14,902 nucleotides of DNA from Rhodobacterales bacterium UBA7416 (GCA_002469545.1 DKMK01000046.1:1-14902); one strand, 5' to 3'. Positions 1-7,695 are shown, counted from the first letter of the stretch. The notes: generated from the sequence alone by a model not told the origin. Numbers and translations are program-made.

Positions 1-1106
1 TTGGCCTTGTTTGGCCTCACATTGTTATTCACTTCGGCCAAGGCAAGACGACGTTCGGACAATGCACCCTCCAGCGTCGAAACTTGTCCCATAATAACTG
101 AAACTTCAGCTTCACCACTAAAGACGCCACGTTTTTCCTGAAGATCCAGAACCCGTTGTTGGGCTTGAATTAAATTGTTCTCTGCATCTTCGCGTAATTT
201 ACGCGTTCCATCCAACTGCCCTTCACGCAGTCGACTGGTTTGTTCATCCACGCGTTTTTCTGCGTAACCAATCAATGCGCCTGAAAACGTCATCGCTGAT
301 TCAGGCGATGGTGCAATAACTTCCATGCGCAAAATGCCTTCAGTCGGATCAAACCCGACCAACACCTTCTTTTTATACGTTTTATAGGCAGTCTCATTAC
401 TTGCATCATCGTCAAGGCGTTGAATAGGATCAACATTATCAGCCTGAAACGCAGCAATGAACCCATGATCATCACTCAATTGAATCATGGCTTCTGGCGA
501 TGTCAAATATCCTTGAACACCAATTGAATCCTCTGCTCCGAAAATCGATCCACCGCCACCAAACAGGCTGGACGACGACGGCATAACTGGGTTTTCAGAC
601 GACTGCACCATGAATTCGGTTTTGACCGAATACATAGGTGTCGCAACCACATAAAAATAATAACCTGCCATAATGGCTGGAACAGCCACAAAGAAAAACA
701 ACCGCGCCAACAATTGCGCCATACGACGTTTGCGCCTGCGCGCCAGATCGCGTTGAATTTTCATAACGGCGCGTGCGCGTTGGGTTTCGGTTATGGGGCC
801 AACTGCAGTACCTTCACGATGTGCAGGCAGGTGGCGATCTTGATCTGCTATGGTTCCGATACGTGCTTCTGTATTATGTGTTTCAGACATCGTCGTTGCT
901 GCGAATGGGTCAAGCCCTTGGTCACGCAATAAACGCACAGCATCCAGATCAGACGACGCATCTACACCGTGCTTTGCCGCCAACTTTCGCGCCAACCGAA
1001 GCTGTTGCCCAGACAGGTTTTCCTGTTTAATGGCATCAATTTGTTCACGCACACTGCGTTCCACAGATTTTGCATCCTCAATTGGTTCTTTGTCTGACTT
1101 AGCCAT
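1..1106 (-). CDS. KpsE-like capsule polysaccharide export inner-membrane protein (3' part outside window)
   Basis: Probable polysaccharide co-polymerase/export protein of the KpsE/CtrB/WcbD family, which spans inner membrane and periplasm and links the ABC exporter to the outer-membrane channel. The open frame starts at an ATG at 1106 and is still open at base 1, so 368 residues are visible and the C-terminus is missing. Residues 1-133 are hydrophilic, charged and predicted cytoplasmic, ending in a very basic stretch (about 119-129). A membrane segment follows at about 134-154, then the family's usual periplasmic start (TPMYSVKTEFMVQSS), a Gly/Ser-rich loop near 177-190, and a helical, coiled-coil-like region from about 280 onward. 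The second membrane segment would lie beyond the window. It is downstream of the KpsT-like ATPase on the same strand with a 61-base gap, so they are probably co-transcribed. The ribosome-binding site is weak. The long N-terminus is unusual against the enterobacterial protein. Family call is fairly sure; exact polymer is unknown. Confidence 0.82.
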   Translation of the reverse strand, partial: MAKSDKEPIEDAKSVERSVREQIDAIKQENLSGQQLRLARKLAAKHGVDASSDLDAVRLLRDQGLDPFAATTMSETHNTEARIGTIADQDRHLPAHREGTAVGPITETQRARAVMKIQRDLARRRKRRMAQLLARLFFFVAVPAIMAGYYFYVVATPMYSVKTEFMVQSSENPVMPSSSSLFGGGGSIFGAEDSIGVQGYLTSPEAMIQLSDDHGFIAAFQADNVDPIQRLDDDASNETAYKTYKKKVLVGFDPTEGILRMEVIAPSPESAMTFSGALIGYAEKRVDEQTSRLREGQLDGTRKLREDAENNLIQAQQRVLDLQEKRGVFSGEAEVSVIMGQVSTLEGALSERRLALAEVNNNVRPNKA

Positions 1107-1167
1107 AAAAATCTTTCACTTACTTCTCATGCACCTAGCGTCCTAGGTTTGAATTTAAGTTAACGTG
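1107..1167 (-). other. Short spacer inside the capsule export operon
   Basis: These 61 bases separate the KpsT-like stop from the KpsE-like ATG. They are AT-rich and hold two hexamer palindromes (CCTAGG and GTTAAC) but no stem-loop long enough for a terminator. Only a weak GAAAG lies before the downstream ATG. I see no gene here and assume read-through. Confidence 0.5.
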
Positions 1168-1854
1168 TTATTCTTGAACATTAAACAATGGATTGTCTGG
1201 CGCGTCTTCGTAATTGTAAACGGCCTTCGCTTCGTCCAACGTATCAAACATTGTCAGGGTGCCATCGCGCATTACGGCGGCCCGATCGGCATAGGCTTCC
1301 AGTATTTTTTCCTGATGCGACACGATAACAACCGTCGCTTTTTCAAACTTCTCTTTTAAAATGCCACCCGCCTTGCGATTGAATTCTTGGTCCGTATAAT
1401 TTGGCATGCCTTCGTCAATCAAATAAATATCAAAATCCAAGGATAACATTAAAGCTAACGATAATCGCGATTTCATGCCTCGTGAATACGTAGTCAGTGG
1501 CATTTCGAAATATTCGTCCAAATCACAGATATATCTGCAAAATGCTTCGACATAATCGGGGTCTAGATCGTACAAGCGTGCAATATAACGTACGTTTTCA
1601 CGGGCAGTGTGCTTGTTGACCAATCCACCTGAAAACCCCAATGGGAAAGATGTACTTGCAGTGCGAATGATCCGCCCCTCGTTTGGCTTTTCGATGCCAC
1701 ACATCATGTTGATTAATGTCGTCTTGCCGGTGCCATTTGGCGCCAAAATGCCTAAACTTTGACCTAATTCGATCTTAAACGACGCGTTGTTTAAAATAAC
1801 TTTGCGTGACGATCCTGTCCAAAAAGATTTGCTAACATTTTGGAATTCAATCAT
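1168..1854 (-). CDS. kpsT: KpsT-like polysaccharide ABC transporter ATP-binding protein
   Basis: ATPase of an ABC-2 type exporter for capsule-like polysaccharide, acting at the cytoplasmic face with a KpsM-type permease. The 228 residues are the usual size for KpsT. Walker A is at 38-46 (APNGTGKTT), the signature is YSRGM at 123-127 followed by KSRLSLAL, Walker B is IYLIDE at 143-148 with Glu148 as the likely catalytic base, and the H-loop His is 180 (IVSHQ). The shortened signature and the TDQEF stretch after Walker B fit the KpsT/Wzt branch rather than import ATPases. The first Walker A glycine is Ala38. The ATG at 1854 opens the operon; no strong ribosome-binding site is seen. The KpsE-like gene follows downstream. 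No permease gene lies between them or upstream, so KpsM must be encoded left of the window or elsewhere. Confidence 0.88.
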   Translation of the reverse strand: MIEFQNVSKSFWTGSSRKVILNNASFKIELGQSLGILAPNGTGKTTLINMMCGIEKPNEGRIIRTASTSFPLGFSGGLVNKHTARENVRYIARLYDLDPDYVEAFCRYICDLDEYFEMPLTTYSRGMKSRLSLALMLSLDFDIYLIDEGMPNYTDQEFNRKAGGILKEKFEKATVVIVSHQEKILEAYADRAAVMRDGTLTMFDTLDEAKAVYNYEDAPDNPLFNVQE

Positions 1855-1906
1855 GTGACAATCCGTTCGGCACCATGCCTAATCCTTGTTATCAGATAGG
1901 GTGTTA

Positions 1907-1935
1907 ACCATGTTTGCGCAAGTAATACAGGTCAA
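1907..1935 (-). promoter_or_regulatory. Possible sigma-70-type promoter for the capsule export operon
   Basis: On the minus strand TTGACC (1935-1930) is followed after 17 bases by CATGGT (1912-1907). The -35 box is good and the -10 box matches only three of six consensus positions. The predicted start is roughly 45-50 bases before the KpsT-like ATG. An 8-base palindrome, TTGCGCAA (1914-1921), lies in the spacer. This is pattern matching only. Confidence 0.28.
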
Positions 1936-1944
1936 GTAAACATG
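1909..1944. repeat. Inverted repeat in the divergent control region, possible operator
   Basis: CATGTTT at 1909-1915 is matched by its reverse complement AAACATG at 1938-1944. Extending inward gives 8 of 9 pairs (1909-1917 with 1936-1944), and the arms are separated by 18 bases. It lies across the candidate promoter of the capsule operon, between two divergent operons. The arm length and spacing would suit a dimeric regulator contacting successive helical turns, but a 7-base perfect match in AT-rich DNA can arise by chance. Confidence 0.3.
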
Positions 1945-2014
1945 CCCGCCACGACCCAATGCCGTGGATTGTCGGTAGTATTACCCATTTTTGGTTAAAA
2001 AATGTTATTCAGTC

Positions 2015-2042
2015 TTGCCCCTTTTGTTGAATACTTTAAATT
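2015..2042 (+). promoter_or_regulatory. Possible promoter of the antiporter operon
   Basis: TTGCCC (2015-2020) and TAAATT (2037-2042) are separated by 16 bases and together match eight of twelve consensus positions. The start would be near 2049, giving a leader of about 15 bases that still contains the ribosome-binding site of the first gene. Alphaproteobacterial promoters are variable, so this is weak evidence. Confidence 0.28.
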
Positions 2043-2052
2043 GCACAGCGAA

Positions 2053-2058
2053 AGGGGA
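2053..2058 (+). promoter_or_regulatory. Ribosome-binding site that decides the GTG start of mrpE
   Basis: AGGGGA sits 5 bases before GTG at 2064 and is the best purine-rich site in the region. It selects this GTG over any other start in the frame. Confidence 0.65.
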
Positions 2059-2063
2059 CCAAA

Positions 2064-2549
2064 GTGTTACGCTCGTTGTTTACAGCATTGTGTTTATTTG
2101 TGCTTTGGTACCTCATGTCAGGTATCCAAAAGCCACTCACGTTGGGTCTTGGCGCTGGTTCTGCACTGTTTGCTGTATGGATTGTGCGCCGCATGGATGA
2201 TGCGGCCGATGCAGACAGACTTGTCGTAAATTTGCGCCCCATTCAATTAATCAAATACCTTCTTTGGCTGCTGGTTGAAATCGCCAAGGCAAATTGGGCA
2301 GTGACAAAAATTATTCTGTCACCACACATGCAAATCAAACAGCATGTTTTCAAAGTACCCTTCACGCAGAAAACTGATTTGGGCCAAACGGTTTTTGCAA
2401 ACTCAATAACGCTAACACCGGGCACGATCTCAGTAGAGGTCGAACCAGATCATTTCTTGGTTCATGCTCTGTGCTATTCCAACGATGATCCAACAGCGAT
2501 CGCAGATATGGATGCACGTGTTACGCAAACCGAAGGACGCTCTGATTGA
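2064..2549 (+). CDS. mrpE: Na+/H+ antiporter subunit E (MrpE/MnhE)
   Basis: Small membrane subunit of a multisubunit monovalent cation/proton antiporter, needed for complex assembly and activity in studied Mrp systems. It has 161 residues, the normal length. Two close hydrophobic segments lie at about 4-19 and 25-42, and a third at about 60-85 with the conserved stretch VEIAKANWAV. The soluble C-terminal domain carries the family hallmark FANSITLTPGTISVEV (111-126) and HALCY (134-138). It starts at GTG 2064 behind a good ribosome-binding site and opens the ten-gene operon. Its stop (2547-2549) overlaps the ATG of mrpF by one base. In classical Mrp operons E comes fifth; here E-F-G come first. 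Confidence 0.92.
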   Translation: MLRSLFTALCLFVLWYLMSGIQKPLTLGLGAGSALFAVWIVRRMDDAADADRLVVNLRPIQLIKYLLWLLVEIAKANWAVTKIILSPHMQIKQHVFKVPFTQKTDLGQTVFANSITLTPGTISVEVEPDHFLVHALCYSNDDPTAIADMDARVTQTEGRSD

Positions 2550-2857
2550 TGTTTGAATCCATGCCGCACTACGTATTCTTAACGGCATTGATTTGCCTCT
2601 TCATTGCCATGATTTTGGTGTTAATTCGGCTCTACAATGGCCCAACACTCTATGACCGCGTGCTGTCCACGAATTCTTTTGGAACACACACTGTGTTGTT
2701 CATTGGCGTTTTGGGTTTCTTGACGGGTCGCCCAGATTTTTTGGATATCGCATTGCTTTATGCGCTGATCAATTTCGTAGGTACTATCGCAATTCTAAAA
2801 TTCTTCCGCTACCGCGCTATTGGCGATGTACTTGAAAAACGCGAGGCGGATAAATGA
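2549..2857 (+). CDS. mrpF: Na+/H+ antiporter subunit F (MrpF/MnhF)
   Basis: Three-helix membrane subunit of the Mrp antiporter, about 102 residues. Membrane segments are near 8-27, 44-60 and 66-87. Family marks are GPTLYDRVL (31-39) and DIALLYALINFVGTIA (66-81). The Asp at 66 sits where MrpF has its conserved membrane acidic residue, thought to matter for ion movement. I chose the ATG at 2549, which overlaps the mrpE stop as TGATG. An in-frame TTG three bases earlier has better spacing to AAGGA (2533-2537), so the start could be one codon longer. The stop overlaps mrpG by ATGA. Confidence 0.92.
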   Translation: MFESMPHYVFLTALICLFIAMILVLIRLYNGPTLYDRVLSTNSFGTHTVLFIGVLGFLTGRPDFLDIALLYALINFVGTIAILKFFRYRAIGDVLEKREADK

Positions 2858-3195
2858 GCACATTTTATTTAATCGTTGATATTATTGCGTGGATTTTGAT
2901 TGTCGCTGGCGGCTTATTTGCAATCATCGGCTCACTTGGTTCGCTTCGCTTTCCTGACTTTTGGTCAAGATTGCACGCAGCTTCCGTAACGGACAGTGGC
3001 GGTGTTATTCTGCTACTCTTGGGAATGGGGATGCATTCTGGTTGGAACCTCATAACGTTCAAATTGTTCCTGATCGGTGCGTTTTTGTTTATCACTGGCC
3101 CAACCTCCACACATGCCGTTGCAAATGCCGCGTTGGTTTCAGGTTTGAAACCGCCACGCCAGCTTCGTGCAGATTTGGATAAATCCGATGATTGA
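2854..3195 (+). CDS. mrpG: Na+/H+ antiporter subunit G (MrpG/MnhG)
   Basis: Three-helix membrane subunit of the Mrp antiporter, 113 residues. Membrane segments are near 6-28, 50-62 and 65-82. Between the first two lies the family motif LRFPDFWSRLHAASVTDSGG (31-50), and near the end TGPTSTHAVANAAL (81-94). The start is the ATG at 2854, overlapping the mrpF stop by four bases (ATGA), with a GAGGCGGA-like site just before it. Its end overlaps the next gene by eight bases. Confidence 0.93.
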   Translation: MSTFYLIVDIIAWILIVAGGLFAIIGSLGSLRFPDFWSRLHAASVTDSGGVILLLLGMGMHSGWNLITFKLFLIGAFLFITGPTSTHAVANAALVSGLKPPRQLRADLDKSDD

Positions 3196-3745
3196 TACAG
3201 TTACAAATATCATCCTTCTGACAATGTTGGTGCTAACCGCACTTGCAATCGTACGTATGGAACGCCTTTTTGCGGTTGTGATGCTGTCTGGCGTTTTCAG
3301 CTTATTGTCTGCATTGCTCTTCGTAACGCTGGACGCAGTAGATGTTGCCTTCACAGAGGCGGCGGTTGGCGCGGGTATCTCCACAGTTTTACTACTGGGT
3401 ACAATTGCCCTGACAAAACCGGTTGAAAGACGCGCACGCCACACCGCCTTTATTCCATTCATAGTGGTTCTCGTCACAGGCGCAGCACTTGTTTACGGCA
3501 CATTAGATATGCCTGCGTTTGGCGATCCAAACGCACCGGCACAAATCCACGTTGGCCCCGAATATTTGGCACGAACCCCTGATGACATCGATGTCCCAAA
3601 CGTCGTGACCGCAATTCTGGGCAGCTATCGCGGTTATGACACGCTTGGCGAAACCGCAGTGGTATTTACTGCTGGGATTGGTGTTTTATTGCTTTTGTCT
3701 GGCCTGCGTCGCCGTCGCGAAGACGAAGAAGAGGACCAAGCATGA
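3188..3745 (+). CDS. Stand-alone MbhD/MbhE-like antiporter subunit (equivalent to the C-terminal part of MrpA)
   Basis: In classical Mrp antiporters this region is the C-terminal tail of the very large MrpA; in archaeal Mbh/Mbx-type complexes it is separate small subunits. Here it is one 185-residue protein. The first part (about 5-76) has three membrane segments and the DUF4040/MbhD hallmark DVAFTEAAVGAGIST (52-66). The second part (about 88-173) has two segments and the MbhE hallmark NVVTAILGSYRGYDTLGE (138-155). The tail is strongly charged (RRRREDEEEDQA, 174-185). The ATG at 3188 overlaps mrpG by eight bases. A GTG 21 bases earlier is in frame but would overlap more and has no better ribosome-binding site. 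The stop overlaps mrpB by ATGA. No NuoL-like part of MrpA is attached. Confidence 0.86.
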   Translation: MIDTVTNIILLTMLVLTALAIVRMERLFAVVMLSGVFSLLSALLFVTLDAVDVAFTEAAVGAGISTVLLLGTIALTKPVERRARHTAFIPFIVVLVTGAALVYGTLDMPAFGDPNAPAQIHVGPEYLARTPDDIDVPNVVTAILGSYRGYDTLGETAVVFTAGIGVLLLLSGLRRRREDEEEDQA

Positions 3746-4185
3746 TTTTTCATCACCTCATATTGCGCGTGGTGACCAAAATTTTGGTTGGCACCATTAT
3801 TCTCTTTGCACTTTACGTTCAATTCCACGGCGATTTTTCACCCGGCGGCGGATTTCAAGCGGGCGTAATTATGGCCGTCGCCTTCATTATCTACGGTATC
3901 GTTTTTGGTCTTACCGCTGTCAAAAAGGTTTTCCCTGAATGGGTTGTGCACAAGACGTTGGCGTTTGGTGTTTTGATTTATGCAGGCACTGGCATTGCTA
4001 CAATGTTTTTAGGTTACGATTTTTTGGACTACGATGCCTTTTCCCCAGCGCACCCAACAGTTGGTCAGCATTGGGGTCTGTTGGTTATTGAATTTGGCGT
4101 TGGCGTGACCGTTACAGGTGTCATGGTTGCGATCTATTACGCATTCGCTGGCCGCCCACCTTCTATTTCAGATGAGGATTGGTAA
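3742..4185 (+). CDS. mrpB: Na+/H+ antiporter subunit B (MrpB/MnhB)
   Basis: Four-helix membrane subunit of the antiporter, 147 residues. Segments lie near 10-26, 36-57, 71-89 and 109-136. The MnhB hallmark HGDFSPGGGFQAGVI (29-43) follows the first helix. The ATG at 3742 overlaps the preceding stop by four bases and is preceded by GAGGA (3731-3735). The stop shares one base with the next ATG (TAATG). Together with the preceding MbhD/E protein and following MrpC it forms the small-subunit core that, in solved Mrp and Mbh structures, is thought to take part in cation passage. Confidence 0.9.
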   Translation: MIFHHLILRVVTKILVGTIILFALYVQFHGDFSPGGGFQAGVIMAVAFIIYGIVFGLTAVKKVFPEWVVHKTLAFGVLIYAGTGIATMFLGYDFLDYDAFSPAHPTVGQHWGLLVIEFGVGVTVTGVMVAIYYAFAGRPPSISDEDW

Positions 4186-4640
4186 TGTCAAAACTACTTG
4201 ATCTACAATTTTTGGCAGGCCACGCGCATTACCTGTTGTTTATCGTATTGATGATGACGGGATTGTTCATCGTCGTTGATAAAACCAACCTTGTGAAAAA
4301 GATCGTCGGCTTAAACATCTTCCAAGTCTCCGTTTTCATGTTCTACGTCTCAATCGGCAAAGTGACAGGCGGCACCGCCCCAATTTTTCCAATGGATGAT
4401 AAGTACCACGTCGACAAAGAGGCATTAGTTGGCATCGCTTATTCCAACCCACTGCCACATGTTTTGATCCTAACGGCCATTGTTGTTGGCATCGCCACCA
4501 CGTCACTGGGATTGGCCCTGATCGTCCGTATCAGAGAGAGCTTTAACACCATCGACGAAGAAGACATCCTTCACATTGAACAAGAAATGACACGCGACGA
4601 TAATCGCAAATATGGAAACGCCATGGGGGGCTTGGCATAA
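4185..4640 (+). CDS. mrpC: Na+/H+ antiporter subunit C (MrpC/MnhC, NuoK-like)
   Basis: NuoK-like membrane subunit, 151 residues from the ATG at 4185. Three segments lie near 15-31, 38-58 and 91-116, with the family stretch NPLPHVLILTAIVVGIA (88-104) and GLNIFQ (42-47). It extends past the last helix with a charged, acidic cytoplasmic tail (about 117-151), longer than in many MrpC proteins. I chose the ATG overlapping the mrpB stop (TAATG); GAGGA at 4174-4178 has good spacing for it. A TTG two codons earlier is in frame but less likely. The stop again shares a base with the next ATG. Confidence 0.9.
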   Translation: MSKLLDLQFLAGHAHYLLFIVLMMTGLFIVVDKTNLVKKIVGLNIFQVSVFMFYVSIGKVTGGTAPIFPMDDKYHVDKEALVGIAYSNPLPHVLILTAIVVGIATTSLGLALIVRIRESFNTIDEEDILHIEQEMTRDDNRKYGNAMGGLA

Positions 4641-6214
4641 TGGCCGATACTGCCGTCGTCGCTGAACACACTTTGCGCACGTTTAAGGACCATTTACCTG
4701 TCTTGCAGGTATTGGTTCCATTTTGCACTGCACCATTGATTGTTTTATTGGGTTCACGTCGTTTGGCATGGCCGCTGGCCTTCATCGCATCTGCGACAGC
4801 CTTGGTTATTTCAATCATGCTAATGTGGGAAGTCCGCGAAGGCGGCTATGTCGCCTATACTTTGGGCGGCTGGGCACCACCACTGGGCATTGAATACCGC
4901 GTGGATGCGGCAAATGCCTTTGTTTTATTGTTGATCAGCGCAATTGGCACAGTGGTTTTACCCTACGCCTATATCTCGATCAAAGACGAAATAAAGGCAC
5001 GCGACCACACGCTGATGTACGCGTGTTGGATGCTGTGTTTCACAGGCCTTTTGGGCATGGTTGTCACAGGGGACGCCTTTAACGTCTTTGTTTTCTTGGA
5101 AATTTCGTCTCTATCCACTTACGTCTTGGTGGCCCAAGGCGCTGGCCGTGACCGCCGCGCGTTAACTGCCGCCTACGACTACCTGATTATGGGCACAATC
5201 GGCGCCACATTTTTCGTGATTGGTTTAGGCATGTTGTACATGGCCACTGGCACATTGAATATGGCAGACCTTGCAGACCGCATTGCGGATCAAGGTGCCA
5301 ACCGCACTGTGCGTTCGGGCTTTGCATTTATAATTGTCGGAATGGGCCTAAAGGTTGCAATGTTCCCACTGCATCTTTGGTTGCCAAAAGCATACACATT
5401 CGCCCCATCCGCCGTCACTGTTTTCCTTTCAGCAACAGCAACAAAAGCAGCGATATACGTTGTAATGCGGTTTACGTTCTCGATCTATAACCCTGACTTT
5501 TCGTTCACAAATAACACACTCGAAATCATCTTCGCGCCCTTAGCAATCATCGCGATGTTCTCGGCCTCCTTCGTGGCTGTGTTTCAGACAAACTTCAAAC
5601 GGATGCTGGCTTATTCGTCCGTCGCCCAAGTTGGCTACATCTTGTTGGGTATATCATTGCTGACGGAAACGGGGCTAACAGCCGCTATTTTGCACATGTT
5701 TAACCACGGGATCACCAAAGCATTGTTGTTCATGGGCGTCGGCGCATATGTGCTGCGTTCGGGCGGTGCCTTTTACACGCAAATCGCTGGATTAGGGCGC
5801 AAAATGCCCATCACATCTGGTGCCGTTGTCATTGGTGGTCTGTCATTGATCGGTGTTCCGGGAACTGCTGGGTTTATTTCAAAATGGATATTGGTTCAGG
5901 CCGCCCTTGAACGCGCACCTGACAATGCAATGTTCTTGGCAATCGCCGTTGCAATCGTTTTATCGTCACTTCTGGCCGTGGTTTATGTCTGGCGCGCCTT
6001 CGAAGTCCTGTTCCTCCAAGAACCCGATCCAAACTCAACAGCAACAGAAGCACCATTGATGATGTTGGTTCCAATGTGGATCATGGCCGGTGCTTGTATC
6101 TGGTTTGGGTTTTCTACGGAGCATCTCTATGAATTCGCGGCCCAAGCAGCCCAAGGTCTGTTGGACGGCTCTCAAGGAATGATGATCTCAACTGGTCAGG
6201 GTGGGGCGCACTGA
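4640..6214 (+). CDS. mrpD: Antiporter large subunit, MrpD/NuoN-like (first of three)
   Basis: Proton-conducting antiporter-like subunit, related to NuoL/M/N of complex I; 524 residues with about fourteen membrane segments. The key residues are present: Glu154 (VFLEISSLS) and Lys238 (GLKVAMFPLHLWLP), the TM5 Glu/TM7 Lys pair; Lys269 (ATATKAAIY) in the next helix; His356 and Lys360 (FNHGITKALLFM); and Lys415 (GFISKW) in the region of the exit Lys/Glu. The family signature FKRMLAYSSVAQVGYI is at 319-334. The start ATG at 4640 overlaps the mrpC stop (TAATG). The stop overlaps the next ATG (TGATG). Whether this one or the next corresponds to classical MrpD cannot be settled by eye; the symbol is a best guess. 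Confidence 0.87.
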   Translation: MADTAVVAEHTLRTFKDHLPVLQVLVPFCTAPLIVLLGSRRLAWPLAFIASATALVISIMLMWEVREGGYVAYTLGGWAPPLGIEYRVDAANAFVLLLISAIGTVVLPYAYISIKDEIKARDHTLMYACWMLCFTGLLGMVVTGDAFNVFVFLEISSLSTYVLVAQGAGRDRRALTAAYDYLIMGTIGATFFVIGLGMLYMATGTLNMADLADRIADQGANRTVRSGFAFIIVGMGLKVAMFPLHLWLPKAYTFAPSAVTVFLSATATKAAIYVVMRFTFSIYNPDFSFTNNTLEIIFAPLAIIAMFSASFVAVFQTNFKRMLAYSSVAQVGYILLGISLLTETGLTAAILHMFNHGITKALLFMGVGAYVLRSGGAFYTQIAGLGRKMPITSGAVVIGGLSLIGVPGTAGFISKWILVQAALERAPDNAMFLAIAVAIVLSSLLAVVYVWRAFEVLFLQEPDPNSTATEAPLMMLVPMWIMAGACIWFGFSTEHLYEFAAQAAQGLLDGSQGMMISTGQGGAH

Positions 6215-7695
6215 TGGGCTATTTTGAATTGGATACAATGACGGCCATTTATGCCGCGATGCTATTTCCGTTGATTGCAATGGCGGGCAACATGGTGTTC
6301 GCTGAATTTAAAAACGTGCGCGATACTTTTACACTCCTCTGCGCTGGGCTCACATTTGGCAGTGTCTTGGTCGTGCTTTCCAATGTCGGCAACTCTATCA
6401 CAACGCCAGTCAGCTTGTTTAACGTTTTTCCTGGTGTCGATGTCGCTTTCAACGTCGAACCATTGGGCCTTATGTTTGCCCTGATCGGCTCTGGATTGTG
6501 GATTCTTACGCACATCTACGGCGTCGGTTACATGCGCGGCAATAACGAAAAACACCACGCCCGTTTCTTCGCATGCTTTTGTATCGCAATCTCATCCGTC
6601 ATCGGCATTGCGTTTGCATCGAACATGTTCACACTGTTCTTGTTTTATGAAATCCTGACCGTTTCCACATATCCACTGGTTGCACACAAAGGCACACCAG
6701 ACGCCATTCGCGGCGCACGTGTTTATCTTGCAATCCTGATTGGCACATCTATTGCCTTACAATTGACCGCCGTCATCTGGACATATGTTCTGACAGGCAC
6801 ATTGGACTTCACCCAAGGCGGCATTCTGGATGGCAAAGTCGCGGGCTGGATCGTCCCCGTTCTGCTGGGCCTCTACGCATTTGGCATTGGCAAAGCGGCA
6901 TTAATGCCGTTCCACAAATGGCTCCCCGCTGCGATGGTTGCACCCACACCTGTTTCCGCGCTGTTGCACGCCGTTGCGGTTGTTAAGGCAGGCGTATTCA
7001 CGATGCTCAAGGTTGGCATCTACATCTTCGGCATCGATTTCTTGGCGCAAACAGAAGCGTCAGAATGGCTCATGTGGCTGGCCGCATATTCCATCATCGC
7101 CGCATCCGTGGTGGCAATGTTCCAAGACAACTTGAAAAAGCGTCTGGCGTACTCCACAATTTCACAACTCTCCTACATCACTCTTGGCATGGCGCTGGCC
7201 ACATCCATGGGTGTATTGGGCGGTGCGATGGCAATCGCGATGCACGCCATGGGTAAAATCACATTGTTCATGTGCGCAGGCGCGATCTACGTCAAATATC
7301 ACAAAACAGAAATTTCACAGATGCAGGGATTGGGTCGTGCAATGCCGATCACATTCGCCGCATTCTTTATCGGCTCTTTGTCAATCATCGGCCTGCCACC
7401 ACTGGGCGGATCATGGCCAAAATTCCTGCTGATGGTTGGCGCCGCTGACACAGGCCATTACATCATCATCGGTGTTTTGATGCTGTCATCATTACTTAAC
7501 GTCGCATACTTACTCCCCATCGTCGGACGCGCATTCTTCTTGCCGGCCCCCGAAGGCACGCCTACCAAATTCGCCGAGGCACCACTGCTCGTTTGGCTCC
7601 CTCCTGCAATCACCGCAATTGGTTGTATCGTTTTGTTTTTCTATGCAGGTGCTCTGCAGGAATTCCTCACTCCCATTGTATCGGTATCCCCATGA
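6214..7695 (+). CDS. Antiporter large subunit, NuoL/NuoM-like (second of three)
   Basis: Second proton-conducting subunit, 493 residues, about fourteen membrane segments. Conserved residues are Glu146 (LFYEILTV) and Lys227 (GIGKAALMPFHKWLP), His252 and Lys258 (ALLHAVAVVKAG), Lys348 (MGKITLF) and Lys403 (WPKFLL). The run FHKWLPAAMVAPTPVSALLH is closer to NuoL/NuoM and to the NuoL-like half of MrpA than the first subunit is, so it may fill the place of the missing MrpA N-terminal part. It lacks any MrpA-type C-terminal extension. The start ATG overlaps the previous stop (TGATG) and is preceded by a GGTGGGG run. Its stop overlaps the next small gene by four bases. Confidence 0.85.
   Translation: MGYFELDTMTAIYAAMLFPLIAMAGNMVFAEFKNVRDTFTLLCAGLTFGSVLVVLSNVGNSITTPVSLFNVFPGVDVAFNVEPLGLMFALIGSGLWILTHIYGVGYMRGNNEKHHARFFACFCIAISSVIGIAFASNMFTLFLFYEILTVSTYPLVAHKGTPDAIRGARVYLAILIGTSIALQLTAVIWTYVLTGTLDFTQGGILDGKVAGWIVPVLLGLYAFGIGKAALMPFHKWLPAAMVAPTPVSALLHAVAVVKAGVFTMLKVGIYIFGIDFLAQTEASEWLMWLAAYSIIAASVVAMFQDNLKKRLAYSTISQLSYITLGMALATSMGVLGGAMAIAMHAMGKITLFMCAGAIYVKYHKTEISQMQGLGRAMPITFAAFFIGSLSIIGLPPLGGSWPKFLLMVGAADTGHYIIIGVLMLSSLLNVAYLLPIVGRAFFLPAPEGTPTKFAEAPLLVWLPPAITAIGCIVLFFYAGALQEFLTPIVSVSP

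Noticed and set aside
1142..1162. Hexamer palindromes CCTAGG and GTTAAC between the capsule genes
   Set aside because: Six-base palindromes are expected by chance, and no regulator motif I know fits.
1949..1967. Small hairpin CCACG/CGTGG in the divergent region
   Set aside because: Five pairs with a nine-base loop and no T-run; too weak to call a terminator or operator.
3139..3477. 112-residue Ser/Thr-rich minus-strand open frame
   Set aside because: Antisense shadow of the MbhD/E-like gene; low-complexity composition without motifs.
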